From Pelagerythrobacter sp041912895 (GTDB taxonomy: Bacteria > Pseudomonadota > Alphaproteobacteria > Sphingomonadales > Sphingomonadaceae), in contig NZ_JAYSGI010000005.1 in NCBI RefSeq assembly GCF_041912895.1, forward strand, positions 62,001 to 126,000: a stretch of DNA of 64,000 nt, written 5' to 3'. Shown one piece after another: positions 14,474 to 27,100 of this stretch. Each line of letters begins with the position of its first letter. The first letter of the stretch is position 1. The notes beneath the pieces are model-generated. The model saw nothing but the letters and a program-made list of their open reading frames with translations, made no database searches and was not told the DNA's origin. The position numbers were made by a program, and so were the translations under genes.

Positions 14474-17407
14474 TCATTCGGCGGCCGGTTCCCCGGCGCC
14501 GGCGGTTTCCGCCTCGCGCACCTCGACCGGCAGGCCGACCGCTTCGAGCTGCGGCGCGACCACATCGGCGTCACCGACGATCACGAACACCAGATCGTTG
14601 CCCAGCAGCGAGGCGCGCGCAGCCTGGTCGAGCTGTCCGGCGGCGAGGTTCGAATACTTCGCGTTCAGCGTCTCGTAGTAGTCGTCGGGCCGATCGTAGG
14701 TGACGATATTGACCATCCCGCCGAGCACGTCGCCCGAAGTCTCGAACTGTCCCGGAAGCTCGCGCACGTTGCCGTTGATGAGCCGGGTCAGCTCCTCGCC
14801 GGTCACGCCCTGCGCGTCGGTATAGGCCGACAGGTCCTTGCGCAGTTCGACGATCGAATCGCCGGTGCGGTCGGCCTGGACCGGGGCGTAGATCAGGAAG
14901 CTCGTGCGATCGAGCGGCTGCTGGATCAGGCTGCGCACGCCGTAGGACCAGCCCTTGGTCTCGCGCAGGTTCATGTTGATCCGGCTGAGGAAGCTGCCGC
15001 CGAACACCTCGTTCGCGGCATCGAGCACGAGCAGGTCGTCGGTGCCCTTCTGCTGCAGGACGCGGCCGGCCACGATCACCGATTGCGGCGAGTTGGGCCG
15101 GTCGATCAGGATCACCCGCGATTGCTGCGTCGGGATGGGCGCGTCGAAGTTCTTCTCCGGCGCGGGCGTGGCCGGGGCCTGCCAGTCGCCGAAGCTCGCT
15201 TCGAGCAGGCGGGTCGCCTCGGCCAGCGTGGTGTCGCCGACCACGAACACGCGTGCCATGTCGGGGCGCAGCCATGTGTCGTGGAAGTCGCGCAGCTCCG
15301 GTGCGGTCAGCGCTGCGACCACCGCTTCGCTGCCCGTGCCCGAGGGCGGGATGCCATAGGGGTGCTGCTCGCCGAACAGGATCGGGGCGAGCGCGCGCTG
15401 GGCGATCGCACCGGGGTTGTTCAGCTCGTTCTGGATCCGGGTGAGCTGCTGCGCGCGCACGCGCTCCAGCTCGCGCGGGTCGAACGCGGGGTTGCGCACG
15501 TAGTCCGCCATCAGCTCGAGCGAGGGCGCGAGGTTGGGCGCCATCGCGTCGAGCCCGACCGCAGTCGTGTCGGCGTCGGCGGAGGTGTAGAGATTGGCGC
15601 CGAGCCGCTCCTTGGCGATCGCCAGTTCGGTCGAATCGAGGCTGGTGGTGCCTTCGTCCATCATGCTGAGCATCAGCGACTGGATGCCGAGCTTGTCCTT
15701 CGGATCGGCGGCATAGCCGGCATCGAAGTTCACCCGCACGCTGACGGTCGGCACCGCGTCGCGGTGCGCGAAATAGACTTCCATCCCGTTCGACAGCGTG
15801 GCCCGCTCGATCGTGGGGAAGTCGAGCGGCTTCAATTCGCCGACTTCGGGCAGTTGCGAGCGGTCGGCCTCCGCTGCCGCCGCGCCGCCCTGAAGCTGCA
15901 GGGCCAGCGGGTTGGAATAGAACGCCGGACCGGCGAGGCCGCTGTCGTCACCCGTGAAAAAACCGCCACGGTTCTCGCCGCCTTCGCGCCGTTCGCCCGG
16001 CTCGACGGTGAGTGCGAACACGGGGCGCGAGAGCCACTTGGCGGTCACGTCGCGCACGCGTTCGGGCGTCATCGCGGCGGCGGTTTCGAGCACTTCCTTG
16101 TACTCGGCCGGATTGCCCGAATAGAGCAGCCCTTCGGCGAGCGTCGGCGCCTTGCCGCTGAACCCGCCAACCTGCTCCAGCCCGCGAATCTGGCCCGCGG
16201 CATAAGTGGTCGTGGCACGTTGCAGCTCGTCGGCAGTCGGACCTTCGGCGATGAACTTCGCGATCTCGGCGTCGAGCGCGGCGGCGAGCTGTTCCTGGCT
16301 CACCCCCGGCTTGGCGTCGGCATAGACCACGAACTGGCCCGCCTGCGCGAAGATCTGCGCGCTCGCCACGACACGGACGGCGAGCTGCTGCTCGCGCACC
16401 AGCGCGTTGTCGAGCCGCGAGCTGGCGAGCCCGCCGAGCACCGTGCCGCCCATCGAGAGCGGCAGGTATTCGGGATTGTCGAGCCCCGGCACCGCCCACA
16501 TGCGATAGACGCGGGGCGTGGCGACGCGGTCGTAGATCGTCTTGGCGAGCGGAGTGGGCAGGTCGGGAACGGGAGCGGCGACCGGATCGATCGCCGGGCC
16601 GGCGGGAATTGCGCCGAACCACTTGGTCACCTTCTCGCGCGCGGTCGCGGCGTCGATATCGCCGGCGAGCACGAGCACGGCGTTGTTCGGGCCGTAGTGG
16701 TCGCGGAACCAGCCCTGCACGTCCGCCATCGTCGCGCCCGACAGATCGTCCATCGAGCCGATCGTCGAGTGGTGATAGGGGTGTCCCGAGGGATAGAGGT
16801 TCTCGAGCTGCTCGTATTCGACGAGGCCGTAGGGCTGGTTGTCGCCCTGCCGCTTCTCGTTCTGGACGACGCCGATCTGGTTATCGAGCTTTTCCTGCGT
16901 GACCGCGCCGAGGAGGTAGCCCATGCGGTCGCTTTCCAGCATCAGCGCGCGGTCGAGCGCGCCGGTCGGCACGGTCTCGAAATAGTTCGTCCGGTCGAAC
17001 CACGTGGTGCCGTTGAAATCGGTCGCGCCGACCTGCTGCAGCGGCTCGAAGAAGTCGCCGGGCGAATTCTCGCTGCCGTTGAACATCAGGTGCTCGAACA
17101 GGTGCGCGAAGCCGGTCTTGCCGTCGGGCTCGTGCTTGGAGCCGATCTTGTACCACACCGAAACGCCGACCACCGGGGTCTTGCGGTCTTCGTGCACCAG
17201 CACCGTCAGCCCGTTGTCGAGCTTGAATTCCTCGTAGGGAATCGAGACGCTTTCGATCAGTTCGGAAACCGGCGCGGGCTCGCCCGTCACGGCTTCGGCG
17301 GCGGCGACCTCTGGGTCGGCGCTGGCGGCGCGTGTTCCGGTCTGCGTGCTGGCGCAAGCGGCGAGCGAGAGCGCCGCAAGGCTGACGGTGGCAAGTTTCA
17401 AGCGCAT
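14474..17407 (-). CDS. M16-family zinc metalloprotease, lipoprotein, two-domain
   Basis: This 977-residue protein is a pitrilysin-type (M16) peptidase fused from two M16 halves. The start at 17407 (GGGGGA upstream) gives a lipoprotein signal ending LAAC with Cys18. The N-terminal half is active-looking: the inverted zinc motif HLFEH at residues 102-106 and Glu184 in VQNEKRQ, 78 residues later. The C-terminal half (about residues 530-960) has no HxxEH and is the usual inactive partner that closes the chamber. It should degrade peptides or unfolded proteins in the periplasm. The gene lies 52 bases downstream of the penicillin-acylase gene and may be co-transcribed with it. Confidence 0.93.
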   Translation of the reverse strand: MRLKLATVSLAALSLAACASTQTGTRAASADPEVAAAEAVTGEPAPVSELIESVSIPYEEFKLDNGLTVLVHEDRKTPVVGVSVWYKIGSKHEPDGKTGFAHLFEHLMFNGSENSPGDFFEPLQQVGATDFNGTTWFDRTNYFETVPTGALDRALMLESDRMGYLLGAVTQEKLDNQIGVVQNEKRQGDNQPYGLVEYEQLENLYPSGHPYHHSTIGSMDDLSGATMADVQGWFRDHYGPNNAVLVLAGDIDAATAREKVTKWFGAIPAGPAIDPVAAPVPDLPTPLAKTIYDRVATPRVYRMWAVPGLDNPEYLPLSMGGTVLGGLASSRLDNALVREQQLAVRVVASAQIFAQAGQFVVYADAKPGVSQEQLAAALDAEIAKFIAEGPTADELQRATTTYAAGQIRGLEQVGGFSGKAPTLAEGLLYSGNPAEYKEVLETAAAMTPERVRDVTAKWLSRPVFALTVEPGERREGGENRGGFFTGDDSGLAGPAFYSNPLALQLQGGAAAAEADRSQLPEVGELKPLDFPTIERATLSNGMEVYFAHRDAVPTVSVRVNFDAGYAADPKDKLGIQSLMLSMMDEGTTSLDSTELAIAKERLGANLYTSADADTTAVGLDAMAPNLAPSLELMADYVRNPAFDPRELERVRAQQLTRIQNELNNPGAIAQRALAPILFGEQHPYGIPPSGTGSEAVVAALTAPELRDFHDTWLRPDMARVFVVGDTTLAEATRLLEASFGDWQAPATPAPEKNFDAPIPTQQSRVILIDRPNSPQSVIVAGRVLQQKGTDDLLVLDAANEVFGGSFLSRINMNLRETKGWSYGVRSLIQQPLDRTSFLIYAPVQADRTGDSIVELRKDLSAYTDAQGVTGEELTRLINGNVRELPGQFETSGDVLGGMVNIVTYDRPDDYYETLNAKYSNLAAGQLDQAARASLLGNDLVFVIVGDADVVAPQLEAVGLPVEVREAETAGAGEPAAE

Positions 17408-17459
17408 GATTTCCCCCGAATAAGCGATTCGTTGTTGCGTCGCGGACCCTACGCCCCGA

Positions 17460-19688
17460 TCACCGGTTTGACACGGTTTTTCGCTGCGCCGCGTGTTCGA
17501 GCACATCGGCGCGCCAGAAATGGACCGGCTTCACCTGATGGCGCACGAAGAGCGGCGCCTGGTCGGTGTAGTGCGGGCTGTCGGGCCGCGTGGTCGCCGC
17601 TCCGAACGGCTGGATCGACTGCGACACCACGCGCTCGCCCGGCGTCCATTCGACGAACATCAGGAAGCTGTCGCCGTGGCGCACCGACAGGCGGCCGTCC
17701 GCGTCGACGTCCCAGGTGGTCGAGGCGCGCAGCGTGTCGCTCCCCCCGTCGAGCGGCAGGTCGACCGCATAGGGGCTGTCGGTGCCCTGGCGCAGGCGCA
17801 GCAGCGCGCTCATCTGCGGATCGATGCGGCCGAAATGGGCCTTCAGGTGCGCGACCTTGTCGCGCAACGTATCCTCGACATCGGGACGCTCGCCGCCGTT
17901 GTAGGACGAGGCCATGAAGTCCTTGATCATCAGCAGTGCCAGCGCGTCGGCGCGCCCGACGCCGTCCGCGCTGTAGTCCCACTTGCCGAGCAGCGCCTGC
18001 GCACGCGCGAGTTCGGGGTCGCCCGACAGGTCGAGCGCGGCGATCTCGTCGAACAGTTCGGCGACGTAGCCGACCCGGTCGTAGACGGTATCGTACTTGA
18101 TCCGCTCCAGCGTGGTGCGGTCGATGATGTCGGCTTCGGACATCAACCGCGCCGCGCGAATCGAACGGTTGGTCGTGGTCAGCTCCACGCCCATCTCGGG
18201 CGCGAAATCTTCGGGCGAGAGGTCGCTGCCCGGCCCGGCGGCGGAATAGGGTGCGTTGTTGGCGTTGAACAGCCAGCCGGAAGCAGGATCGACGATCTGC
18301 GGCAGCGCATCGAAATCGACGGTGCGCTGCCAGATCAGGCTCGAATCGTCGCCCGGCAGCACGCCGCGCCAGTTCGCACCCGGCTTCCGCGCGGGGATCG
18401 CCGCGTTGTAGAACATCGCGATCCGTCCGGTCTGGTCGGCGTAGATGAAGTTCGTGCTGGGCACGTCCATCCGCGCCAGGATCGCGCGCCATTCCTCGAA
18501 CGTCTCGGCCTTGTTGAGGCGGTAGTATTCGTCGAGCGAGCCGATGTTGCCCATGCCCGCATAGCGGATCGCGAAGGCGCCGCGGTCGTTCTTCACCACC
18601 GGCCCGTGGATGCTGCGCCAGACGGTGCGGCGCACGGGCAGCACGATCGGGCCGATCCTGACCGGCAACGTTACCGCGCGTTGCTCCAGGTCGCGCCACT
18701 CACCGTCGAGGCGGTAGCGCGTGCCGGAGTCGTCGAGTTCGAGCTGGTAGACGTCGATCAGGTCGGCGCGGTTGACCGTGTTGGTCCAGCCGAGGGTCTC
18801 GTTGTGGCCGAGGAAGGGGTAGGGGCTGCCGGGGAAGTTGGCCCCGGCGAAGTGCCAGCCCTCGTCGCTCTCGACCACGAGTTCGTACCACGCCACGCCG
18901 CCGCGCCAGGGCTGGTGGCTGTTCGAGACGAGCCGGGTGACGCCGTCGCCCGATTTCTCCGGCGCGATGGCGAAGGCGTTCGATCCGGCGAGCGCGCCGT
19001 CCTCGCCCATGTGGACGGGCAGCGGCGCGCGCTGCGCGGTGGTCGCGGGCTCGTCGCCCATGATCGGTTCGCCGCTCGGCGCAATACCGGGCGCGCCGGG
19101 GATCGCCGGGCCGTGTTCGGGGCGCAGGTCCTCGCCTTCCACCAGCGGCCCGATCGTGCTGTCGAGCCCGAAGAAGAACGGTTGGCGCAGCGCGAACCCT
19201 GCCGCGATGTCCTCCCCGTTGATCGGGAACAGGTTGGCGAGCTTGACCTCGCTCGGGTGCTCGGCGGCATACTGGTTGAGCCCGGCGGCATAGGCTTCGA
19301 ACAGCGCCCGCGTGTCGGCGGGCAGCGCGGGGAATTCCCGCTCCACCGTGCCGCGCGCGTCGAGCAGGTGATAGACGTAATCGACCGCCGCGCCGTCTTC
19401 CCCCGCGATCGCGCCGTAGCGACCCTTGCTCATGGCCGCGACGTCCTGCAGCGTCGAGAAATCGTCCTCCGCATGGGCGATGGCGACGCCGTAGGCGACG
19501 TCGGCGTCGGTCGCGCCGTGGATGTGCGGGACGCCGAATTCGTCGCGCACGATCTCCGCGGTGTAGGCGCGATCGGGGGGCGGCGCGCTCTTGCGCGCGG
19601 CGAACGGCTCCCACGAAGCGAGCACCACGAATGCGGCGAGCAGCAAGACCAGCAGCGCCAACCCGGCGCGCGCGACCCATCTTTTCAT
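17460..19688 (-). CDS. Penicillin acylase-family N-terminal nucleophile hydrolase
   Basis: This 742-residue enzyme is a penicillin amidase / acyl-homoserine-lactone acylase homologue. Residues 6-28 form a signal peptide or anchor. The precursor self-cleaves, and the predicted new N-terminal nucleophile is Ser236 in LAGSNAFAIAP, giving a small alpha and a large beta subunit. SNSHQPW just after is the usual substrate-pocket segment, and RDEFGVPHIHG near the N terminus is a family signature. The substrate cannot be told: beta-lactams, N-acyl homoserine lactones or other N-acyl amides are all possible in this family. It is divergent from the HerA-like ATPase with 139 bp between them. Confidence 0.92.
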   Translation of the reverse strand: MKRWVARAGLALLVLLLAAFVVLASWEPFAARKSAPPPDRAYTAEIVRDEFGVPHIHGATDADVAYGVAIAHAEDDFSTLQDVAAMSKGRYGAIAGEDGAAVDYVYHLLDARGTVEREFPALPADTRALFEAYAAGLNQYAAEHPSEVKLANLFPINGEDIAAGFALRQPFFFGLDSTIGPLVEGEDLRPEHGPAIPGAPGIAPSGEPIMGDEPATTAQRAPLPVHMGEDGALAGSNAFAIAPEKSGDGVTRLVSNSHQPWRGGVAWYELVVESDEGWHFAGANFPGSPYPFLGHNETLGWTNTVNRADLIDVYQLELDDSGTRYRLDGEWRDLEQRAVTLPVRIGPIVLPVRRTVWRSIHGPVVKNDRGAFAIRYAGMGNIGSLDEYYRLNKAETFEEWRAILARMDVPSTNFIYADQTGRIAMFYNAAIPARKPGANWRGVLPGDDSSLIWQRTVDFDALPQIVDPASGWLFNANNAPYSAAGPGSDLSPEDFAPEMGVELTTTNRSIRAARLMSEADIIDRTTLERIKYDTVYDRVGYVAELFDEIAALDLSGDPELARAQALLGKWDYSADGVGRADALALLMIKDFMASSYNGGERPDVEDTLRDKVAHLKAHFGRIDPQMSALLRLRQGTDSPYAVDLPLDGGSDTLRASTTWDVDADGRLSVRHGDSFLMFVEWTPGERVVSQSIQPFGAATTRPDSPHYTDQAPLFVRHQVKPVHFWRADVLEHAAQRKTVSNR

Positions 19689-19827
19689 CGGCGATATCTC
19701 CCGGCCGCCTGCCTAGCGGGCCTGCGCGCGCGGGTGAAGGTTTTCCTTCGCAACTCGTGCGATTCGCTCGGGATAAGTCGCCGCGCCCTCTTCCGGCGCG
19801 GGGATTCGGCCCGCTACCCCGCCCGGC

Positions 19828-21267
19828 GTGAAAGCGCAGATCACCATCGGCCACGCCGCGGGCGGAGAGCCCGTGACCTTCGACGTGGAGGAATTGCTCG
19901 CCACCCGGCTGCTCGTCCAGGGCAATTCGGGCAGCGGCAAGTCGCACCTGCTGCGCCGCCTGCTGGAAGAAAGCGCGGGGCTGGTACAGCAGGTGGTGAT
20001 CGACCCGGAGGGCGATTTCGTCAGCCTCGCCGAACCGTTCGGCCACGTGGTGATCGACGGCGCGGCCTATTCGCCCGCCGAGATCGAAGCGCTGGCACGG
20101 CGCATCCGCGCGCACCGCGCCTCGGTGGTGCTGGCACTGGAAGGCCTGGAGGTGGAGCAGCAGATCCGCTGCGCCGCGCAGTTCCTCACCGCGCTGTTCG
20201 ACGCCCCGCGCGAGCACTGGTACCCGGCGCTGGTGGTGGTCGACGAAGCGCAGATGTTCGCGCCCTCGGTCGCCGGTGAGATCGCCGAGGATACCCGGCG
20301 GATGACGCTGGGAGCGATGACCAACCTGATGTGCCGCGGGCGCAAGCGCGGGCTGGCCGGGATCGTCGCGACGCAGCGGCTGGCGAAGCTCGCCAAGAAT
20401 GTCGCCGCCGAAGCCTCGAACTTCCTGATGGGCCGCACTTTCCTCGATATCGACATGGTCCGCGCGGCCGATCTGCTCGGCATGGAGCGGCGGCAGGCCG
20501 AACGGATTCGCGAGCTGGAGCGCGGGCATTTCCTCGCGCTCGGCCCGGCGATCAGCCGGCGGCCGCTGGCGGTGAAGATCGGCGCGGTCCAATCCGGCCC
20601 CGCTGCGCGCAAGGACGGGCTGATGCCGCTGCCCGACGCCGCGCCGGAGGAAATGGAATCGCTCCTGCTCGGCGAACTGGCGAGCGAGGTGGCGAAAGCC
20701 GCGCCACCACCACCGCCGCCTCCCGCGCCCCGGCCCGAGCAACTGGCGGAGACGATCGCGGCGCAAGAAACGGGGACAGCGCCCGCCAGCGAGGCGCCGT
20801 GCGGCGGCAGCGCGGAGATCGAGGCGACGATCGCCGCGATGGCGCGCGAGGACGGGGCGACGTTCCAGTCCGCCTCCTCGCTCTATCAGGGTTTCCTGCT
20901 GCGCTGCCGCAAGCAGCGGCTGGTCGGTCCGCTGCCCGATATGGCCGCGTTCCGCCGCAGCTTCGCGATCGCCAGCGCCGGGCTGGAGCGGCTGGACGAA
21001 GATACGCGGGCGCGCATCCTTCCACTGGCCGAGGCGGTGCCTGACGACGTGCTCGCGCCCTATCTCGCGATCGCTGCCGCCGCCGCAGAGGGCCTGTCCG
21101 CGCCCGAAGACGACGAACTGGCGCGCGTCTATGGTTCGAGTTCCCCCGGCCGCATCCGCCGCCTGCTCGAGCATATGGAGCGGCTCGGGCTGCTCGTCGT
21201 GCGGCAGGATTTCGGCGGCGGACGCACGCTGCTCGTGCCCGGTGTCGAGCGGGTCGCGAGCGACTGA
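19828..21267 (+). CDS. HerA/DUF87-like ATP-binding protein
   Basis: This 479-residue P-loop ATPase resembles the HerA/VirB4-like group. It has a Walker A motif GNSGSGKS at residues 32-39, IDPEGDF near 58-64, a Walker B ALVVVDEAQ at 134-142, and ATQRLAKL as a sensor-like region near 181. A run of seven prolines at 293-299 links to a C-terminal part (about 320-479) that ends in a likely winged helix (SSSPGRIRRLLEHMERLGLL). The start is GTG at 19828 and no ATG lies before the P-loop. There is no nurA-like nuclease next door, so a HerA-NurA repair role is not supported. It lies just upstream of clpB. Confidence 0.8.
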   Translation: MKAQITIGHAAGGEPVTFDVEELLATRLLVQGNSGSGKSHLLRRLLEESAGLVQQVVIDPEGDFVSLAEPFGHVVIDGAAYSPAEIEALARRIRAHRASVVLALEGLEVEQQIRCAAQFLTALFDAPREHWYPALVVVDEAQMFAPSVAGEIAEDTRRMTLGAMTNLMCRGRKRGLAGIVATQRLAKLAKNVAAEASNFLMGRTFLDIDMVRAADLLGMERRQAERIRELERGHFLALGPAISRRPLAVKIGAVQSGPAARKDGLMPLPDAAPEEMESLLLGELASEVAKAAPPPPPPPAPRPEQLAETIAAQETGTAPASEAPCGGSAEIEATIAAMAREDGATFQSASSLYQGFLLRCRKQRLVGPLPDMAAFRRSFAIASAGLERLDEDTRARILPLAEAVPDDVLAPYLAIAAAAAEGLSAPEDDELARVYGSSSPGRIRRLLEHMERLGLLVVRQDFGGGRTLLVPGVERVASD

Positions 21268-21356
21268 CGGCGCCCGTCATTTTCGCATTTCCTCTCGCGC
21301 CGCGCCGCGATGGTCCTATATTCGGGTAACACACCTCGGGTTTTCGGGGCGTGAGA

Positions 21357-21384
21357 CTTGTGTTGCAAATCCGCAACACCATAT
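21357..21384 (+). promoter_or_regulatory. Heat-shock (sigma-32 type) promoter of clpB
   Basis: CTTGTGT (21357-21363) and CACCATAT (21377-21384) are separated by 13 bases. They match the sigma-32 pattern CTTGAAA-N13/14-CCCCATNT closely and lie directly in front of clpB, a classic heat-shock gene. Transcription should start near 21391, giving a leader of about 24 bases. Confidence 0.75.
21360..21379. promoter_or_regulatory. 7-bp inverted repeat inside the clpB promoter spacer
   Basis: GTGTTGC (21360-21366) and GCAACAC (21373-21379) are perfect inverted repeats around AAATCC. The dyad overlaps the -35 end and the start of the -10 element of the heat-shock promoter, so a bound protein would block it. 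It is not a CIRCE element. Confidence 0.5.
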
Positions 21385-21414
21385 CGGGCCGGTATGCAGC
21401 ATGAGGGATTGCCG

Positions 21415-23994
<2,580 letters not shown>

Positions 23995-24063
23995 TCAGCG
24001 CCTGATCTGGGCCAAGCTAAACAAAACACCAAGCTGCAATAATTCAAAATTCCCGGTGAACAT

Positions 24064-24100
24064 AAAAAAAGGCCGCTCCGGTGAGGAGCGGCCTTTCTTT
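24064..24100. terminator. Bidirectional terminator between clpB and TonB receptor
   Basis: GGCCGCTCC (24071-24079) pairs with GGAGCGGCC (24085-24093) around GGTGA. The left side is preceded by seven A and the right side followed by TTTCTTT, so both convergent genes can end here. Confidence 0.9.
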
Positions 24101-24117
24101 GTCGTTGAACGCCGATC

Positions 24118-27100
24118 TTAGAAGTTGGCGACAAGGCCGGCGTAGAAGAAGCGACCAAGATTGTCGAAGATCGCGCTGCCTTCGCCGACGCCGGTCGCGC
24201 CGAACGGGGGCAGTCGATCGGTCACATTGTCGACGCCGACATAGAAGTCGTACTTGTCTTCGAGTTCGAAATTCAACCGGATGTCGCTGTAGAAAACGTC
24301 CGGATAGTAGATCACCGGGAACTGATCGGCATCGGTCGGTTCACGACCCTGATGCGAATTCTGCAGTTCCCATACGCCGATCGTCTGCTTGCCGACATAG
24401 CGACCTTCATAAGTGAAGGTCACGTTCTTGAAGCTGAGCGCAGCCTGGACCGTGCCTTCCCACTCCGGATTGCCGAGCGTGCTCTTCGTCCGGGTCGAGA
24501 AATCGGGATCTTCGATGTCCAGGAACTGCTCGCGATTGGCGATCCAGCTAACGAGACCGCGAACCGCAAGGCTCATGTCCGATCCAAGTTCCGTGGTGTA
24601 GCTCAGATCGGCATCGATACCCGAAGTCTTCAACGATGCAAAGTTGAACGGCTGGTTGATGAAGCCAGGGCCAACTGCATCGAATGAAGTGTCGGCGATA
24701 CCGGGGAACCGGCGGCCAGACTGTCCATCGAAAGCGTAATCGGTGAAGATATTGCCGGTCGGTGCGCGGCGGAACACCACGTCACAGAACGGATTGTCGA
24801 GCGATTCCGGATCGCCATAGCACTGATCGACGATTCCTTGGGCGCTCAGGCCGGAAATGACCTTTTTCACCTCGATGTCATAATAGTCGATCGACAACGA
24901 GAAGCCCGGCAGGAATTCCGGCTGGAACACACCGCCGATGGTGATGCTGTTACCGACTTCGGGTTCGAGATTGGGATTGCCGCTGTTGAAGCCCGAAATG
25001 TTCGACGTCGCCGCATTGGTGAAGGGAATGACGCTTCCGTCAGGCAGCGTAATCGTCGTCGGGATGCCAGCCTCGGCACAACGAGCAGCAAAATCAGGAT
25101 CATCGTTGATGAAGTTCTGATCACAAGGGTCGTTGATGAAGTTGAAGGTCTCCGACTGAGTGGCAAACAGATTGCCCAGGTTCGGCGCGCGAACCGAACG
25201 ACCATACCCACCGCGGAATCGCAGGCTGGGAATGGGCGCGTAAATCAGGCTCGCGTTGTATGCGGTTGCACCACCGGAGAAGTTATAATCCGAATAACGC
25301 ACCGCACCCGTAGCCGTCAGTTCCTCGACAAAAGGCATATCGGCAAGCAGCGGAACGCGCAGTTCGCCGAATGCTTCGTAAACCTCCAACGCAGGGGGAT
25401 CGAACGCGCTGTTCGAGTTCAAGAAGGTCGCGCCGCTCTTGGTGACTTCGTCGAAATCGGAGAACGCGCTTTCCCGCCGGTATTCACCGCCGACCACGAA
25501 ACCAACCGGGCCTCCCGGGAGTTCGAAGAAACCGGAGGTGTCGCCGGAAATAAATGCCGTAGCATTATACTGTTCGGCCCATTCATCCCGCGACGAGGTA
25601 TAGAGAACATAATCCTGAGCGGCTTGCGATGGCGCGCCAAAACCGAACAGATTGATCGGAACGCAAGCCGGATCGTCATTCGACGCATCGGCGTCGGCAT
25701 TGATGCTGCATTGAATGGTGCCATCGGCTGCACGCACGGCGCGTGTTGCGTTGTTGAAGTTCTCGATGAGAACATTGCCGCCGGTTTCGTAGAAGGTTTC
25801 GGTGCGGCCATAATTGAATGCGACCTCATACCGCAGATTGCCCGCGTTTGAATCCGTCAAATCGCCGCGAACGCCGGCAACGACACGGTACGTGTCGCGT
25901 TCGTGATTTTCCGCTCTCGTCCCGATATCGTAATTGAACCTGAATGCCTGGAACAGATTAGTTCCGCCGCCCGGACGCGCCGTGATCGAATTGATGACCT
26001 CGCGAGCTTGATCGTTCAGGAACGGATTATCGGTCGAGTAGACAGCGTTGAGGGCACCCGTGACGAAAGTCGCCTGAGATGAGGCCTGAAGCGAATCAAT
26101 GTGGACATATTTGGCCTGCAGAAAGGGCTTGAACGCCGGGCTGAGGTCAGCATTGATCAACAGATTGCCAGCGTAACGCGTCAAGCCGACCGACGCCTGG
26201 CCACCTTCGATTCCGGTCGAACCAAGGCCGCCCAGCGTTCCGCCGGTGAGCGTATATTCCGCATTATTGCGAACCAGATTGCCATTAGGCAGGAAGAAAT
26301 ATCTGACTTGGGTATTAAAGCCGTTCTGGTCGAGTATTCCGCTACAGGTTGCCGTTACCCGACGGTCGAACCGTGGTGCGTCGCAAAAAGTCTGTAGCGC
26401 GCCACCTTCGGAAAGCTGTCCGAAGGTGCTGCCGGGATTACCATCGTTAAAGACCGTATCGGGGATACCGTCGCCAAAATTTCCTTCCGGCACGTTGATA
26501 AACTCAGGAGAGTTCGGATCGGTCGGATCGAAGTCAGGATTTGGCTGAACATCAAAGTCCGAGTCAACGGTGATAAAGCCAGGTGTACCGTTGAAAGTGC
26601 CAAACTGATTGGGGCGCTCGGAGAAAAAGAGCGGTTCCTGCTTGGCGTATTCGCCGGAGATGGCGATATTCACGCGGTCGTCGAAGAGGTTCGTCCCGGC
26701 GGTGCCGCTGATGAAGTAGGAATTGCGGTCGCCACGGCTGGAGATGCCGTTCTGGGCCTTGAGGCGAATGCCTTCGAAATCGTCCCGCAGGATGAAGTTG
26801 ACCACGCCGCCGATGGCGTCCGAGCCGTAGACCGCGGAATTGCCCCCGGTAACGATTTCGACGCTTTCGAGCAGGTCGGTGGGAATGGTGTTGACGTCGA
26901 CATTGAAGTCACCGGGCGTCGAGGTGACGTGACGACGACCGTCGACCAAGACAAGCGTGCGCTCCGTGCCCAGGCCGCGCAGATCGAGCAGGCTGAGGCC
27001 GGCGGTACCGATGAAGCGACCCGAGTTGCTGGTGCCGAAAGTAGAAGACAGGGCCGGAAGATCGTTCAGCGCATCGCCGAGCGCAAGATCCGAACTGCGG

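Noticed and set aside
14435..17917. 1160-codon open frame on the plus strand
   Set aside because: Low-complexity Arg/Val/Glu/Leu composition and fully antisense to the M16 protease gene.
17493..21174. Two long frames (17493-20279 plus, 18700-21174 minus)
   Set aside because: They run across the penicillin acylase and HerA-like genes, and they show no domain motif or ribosome site.
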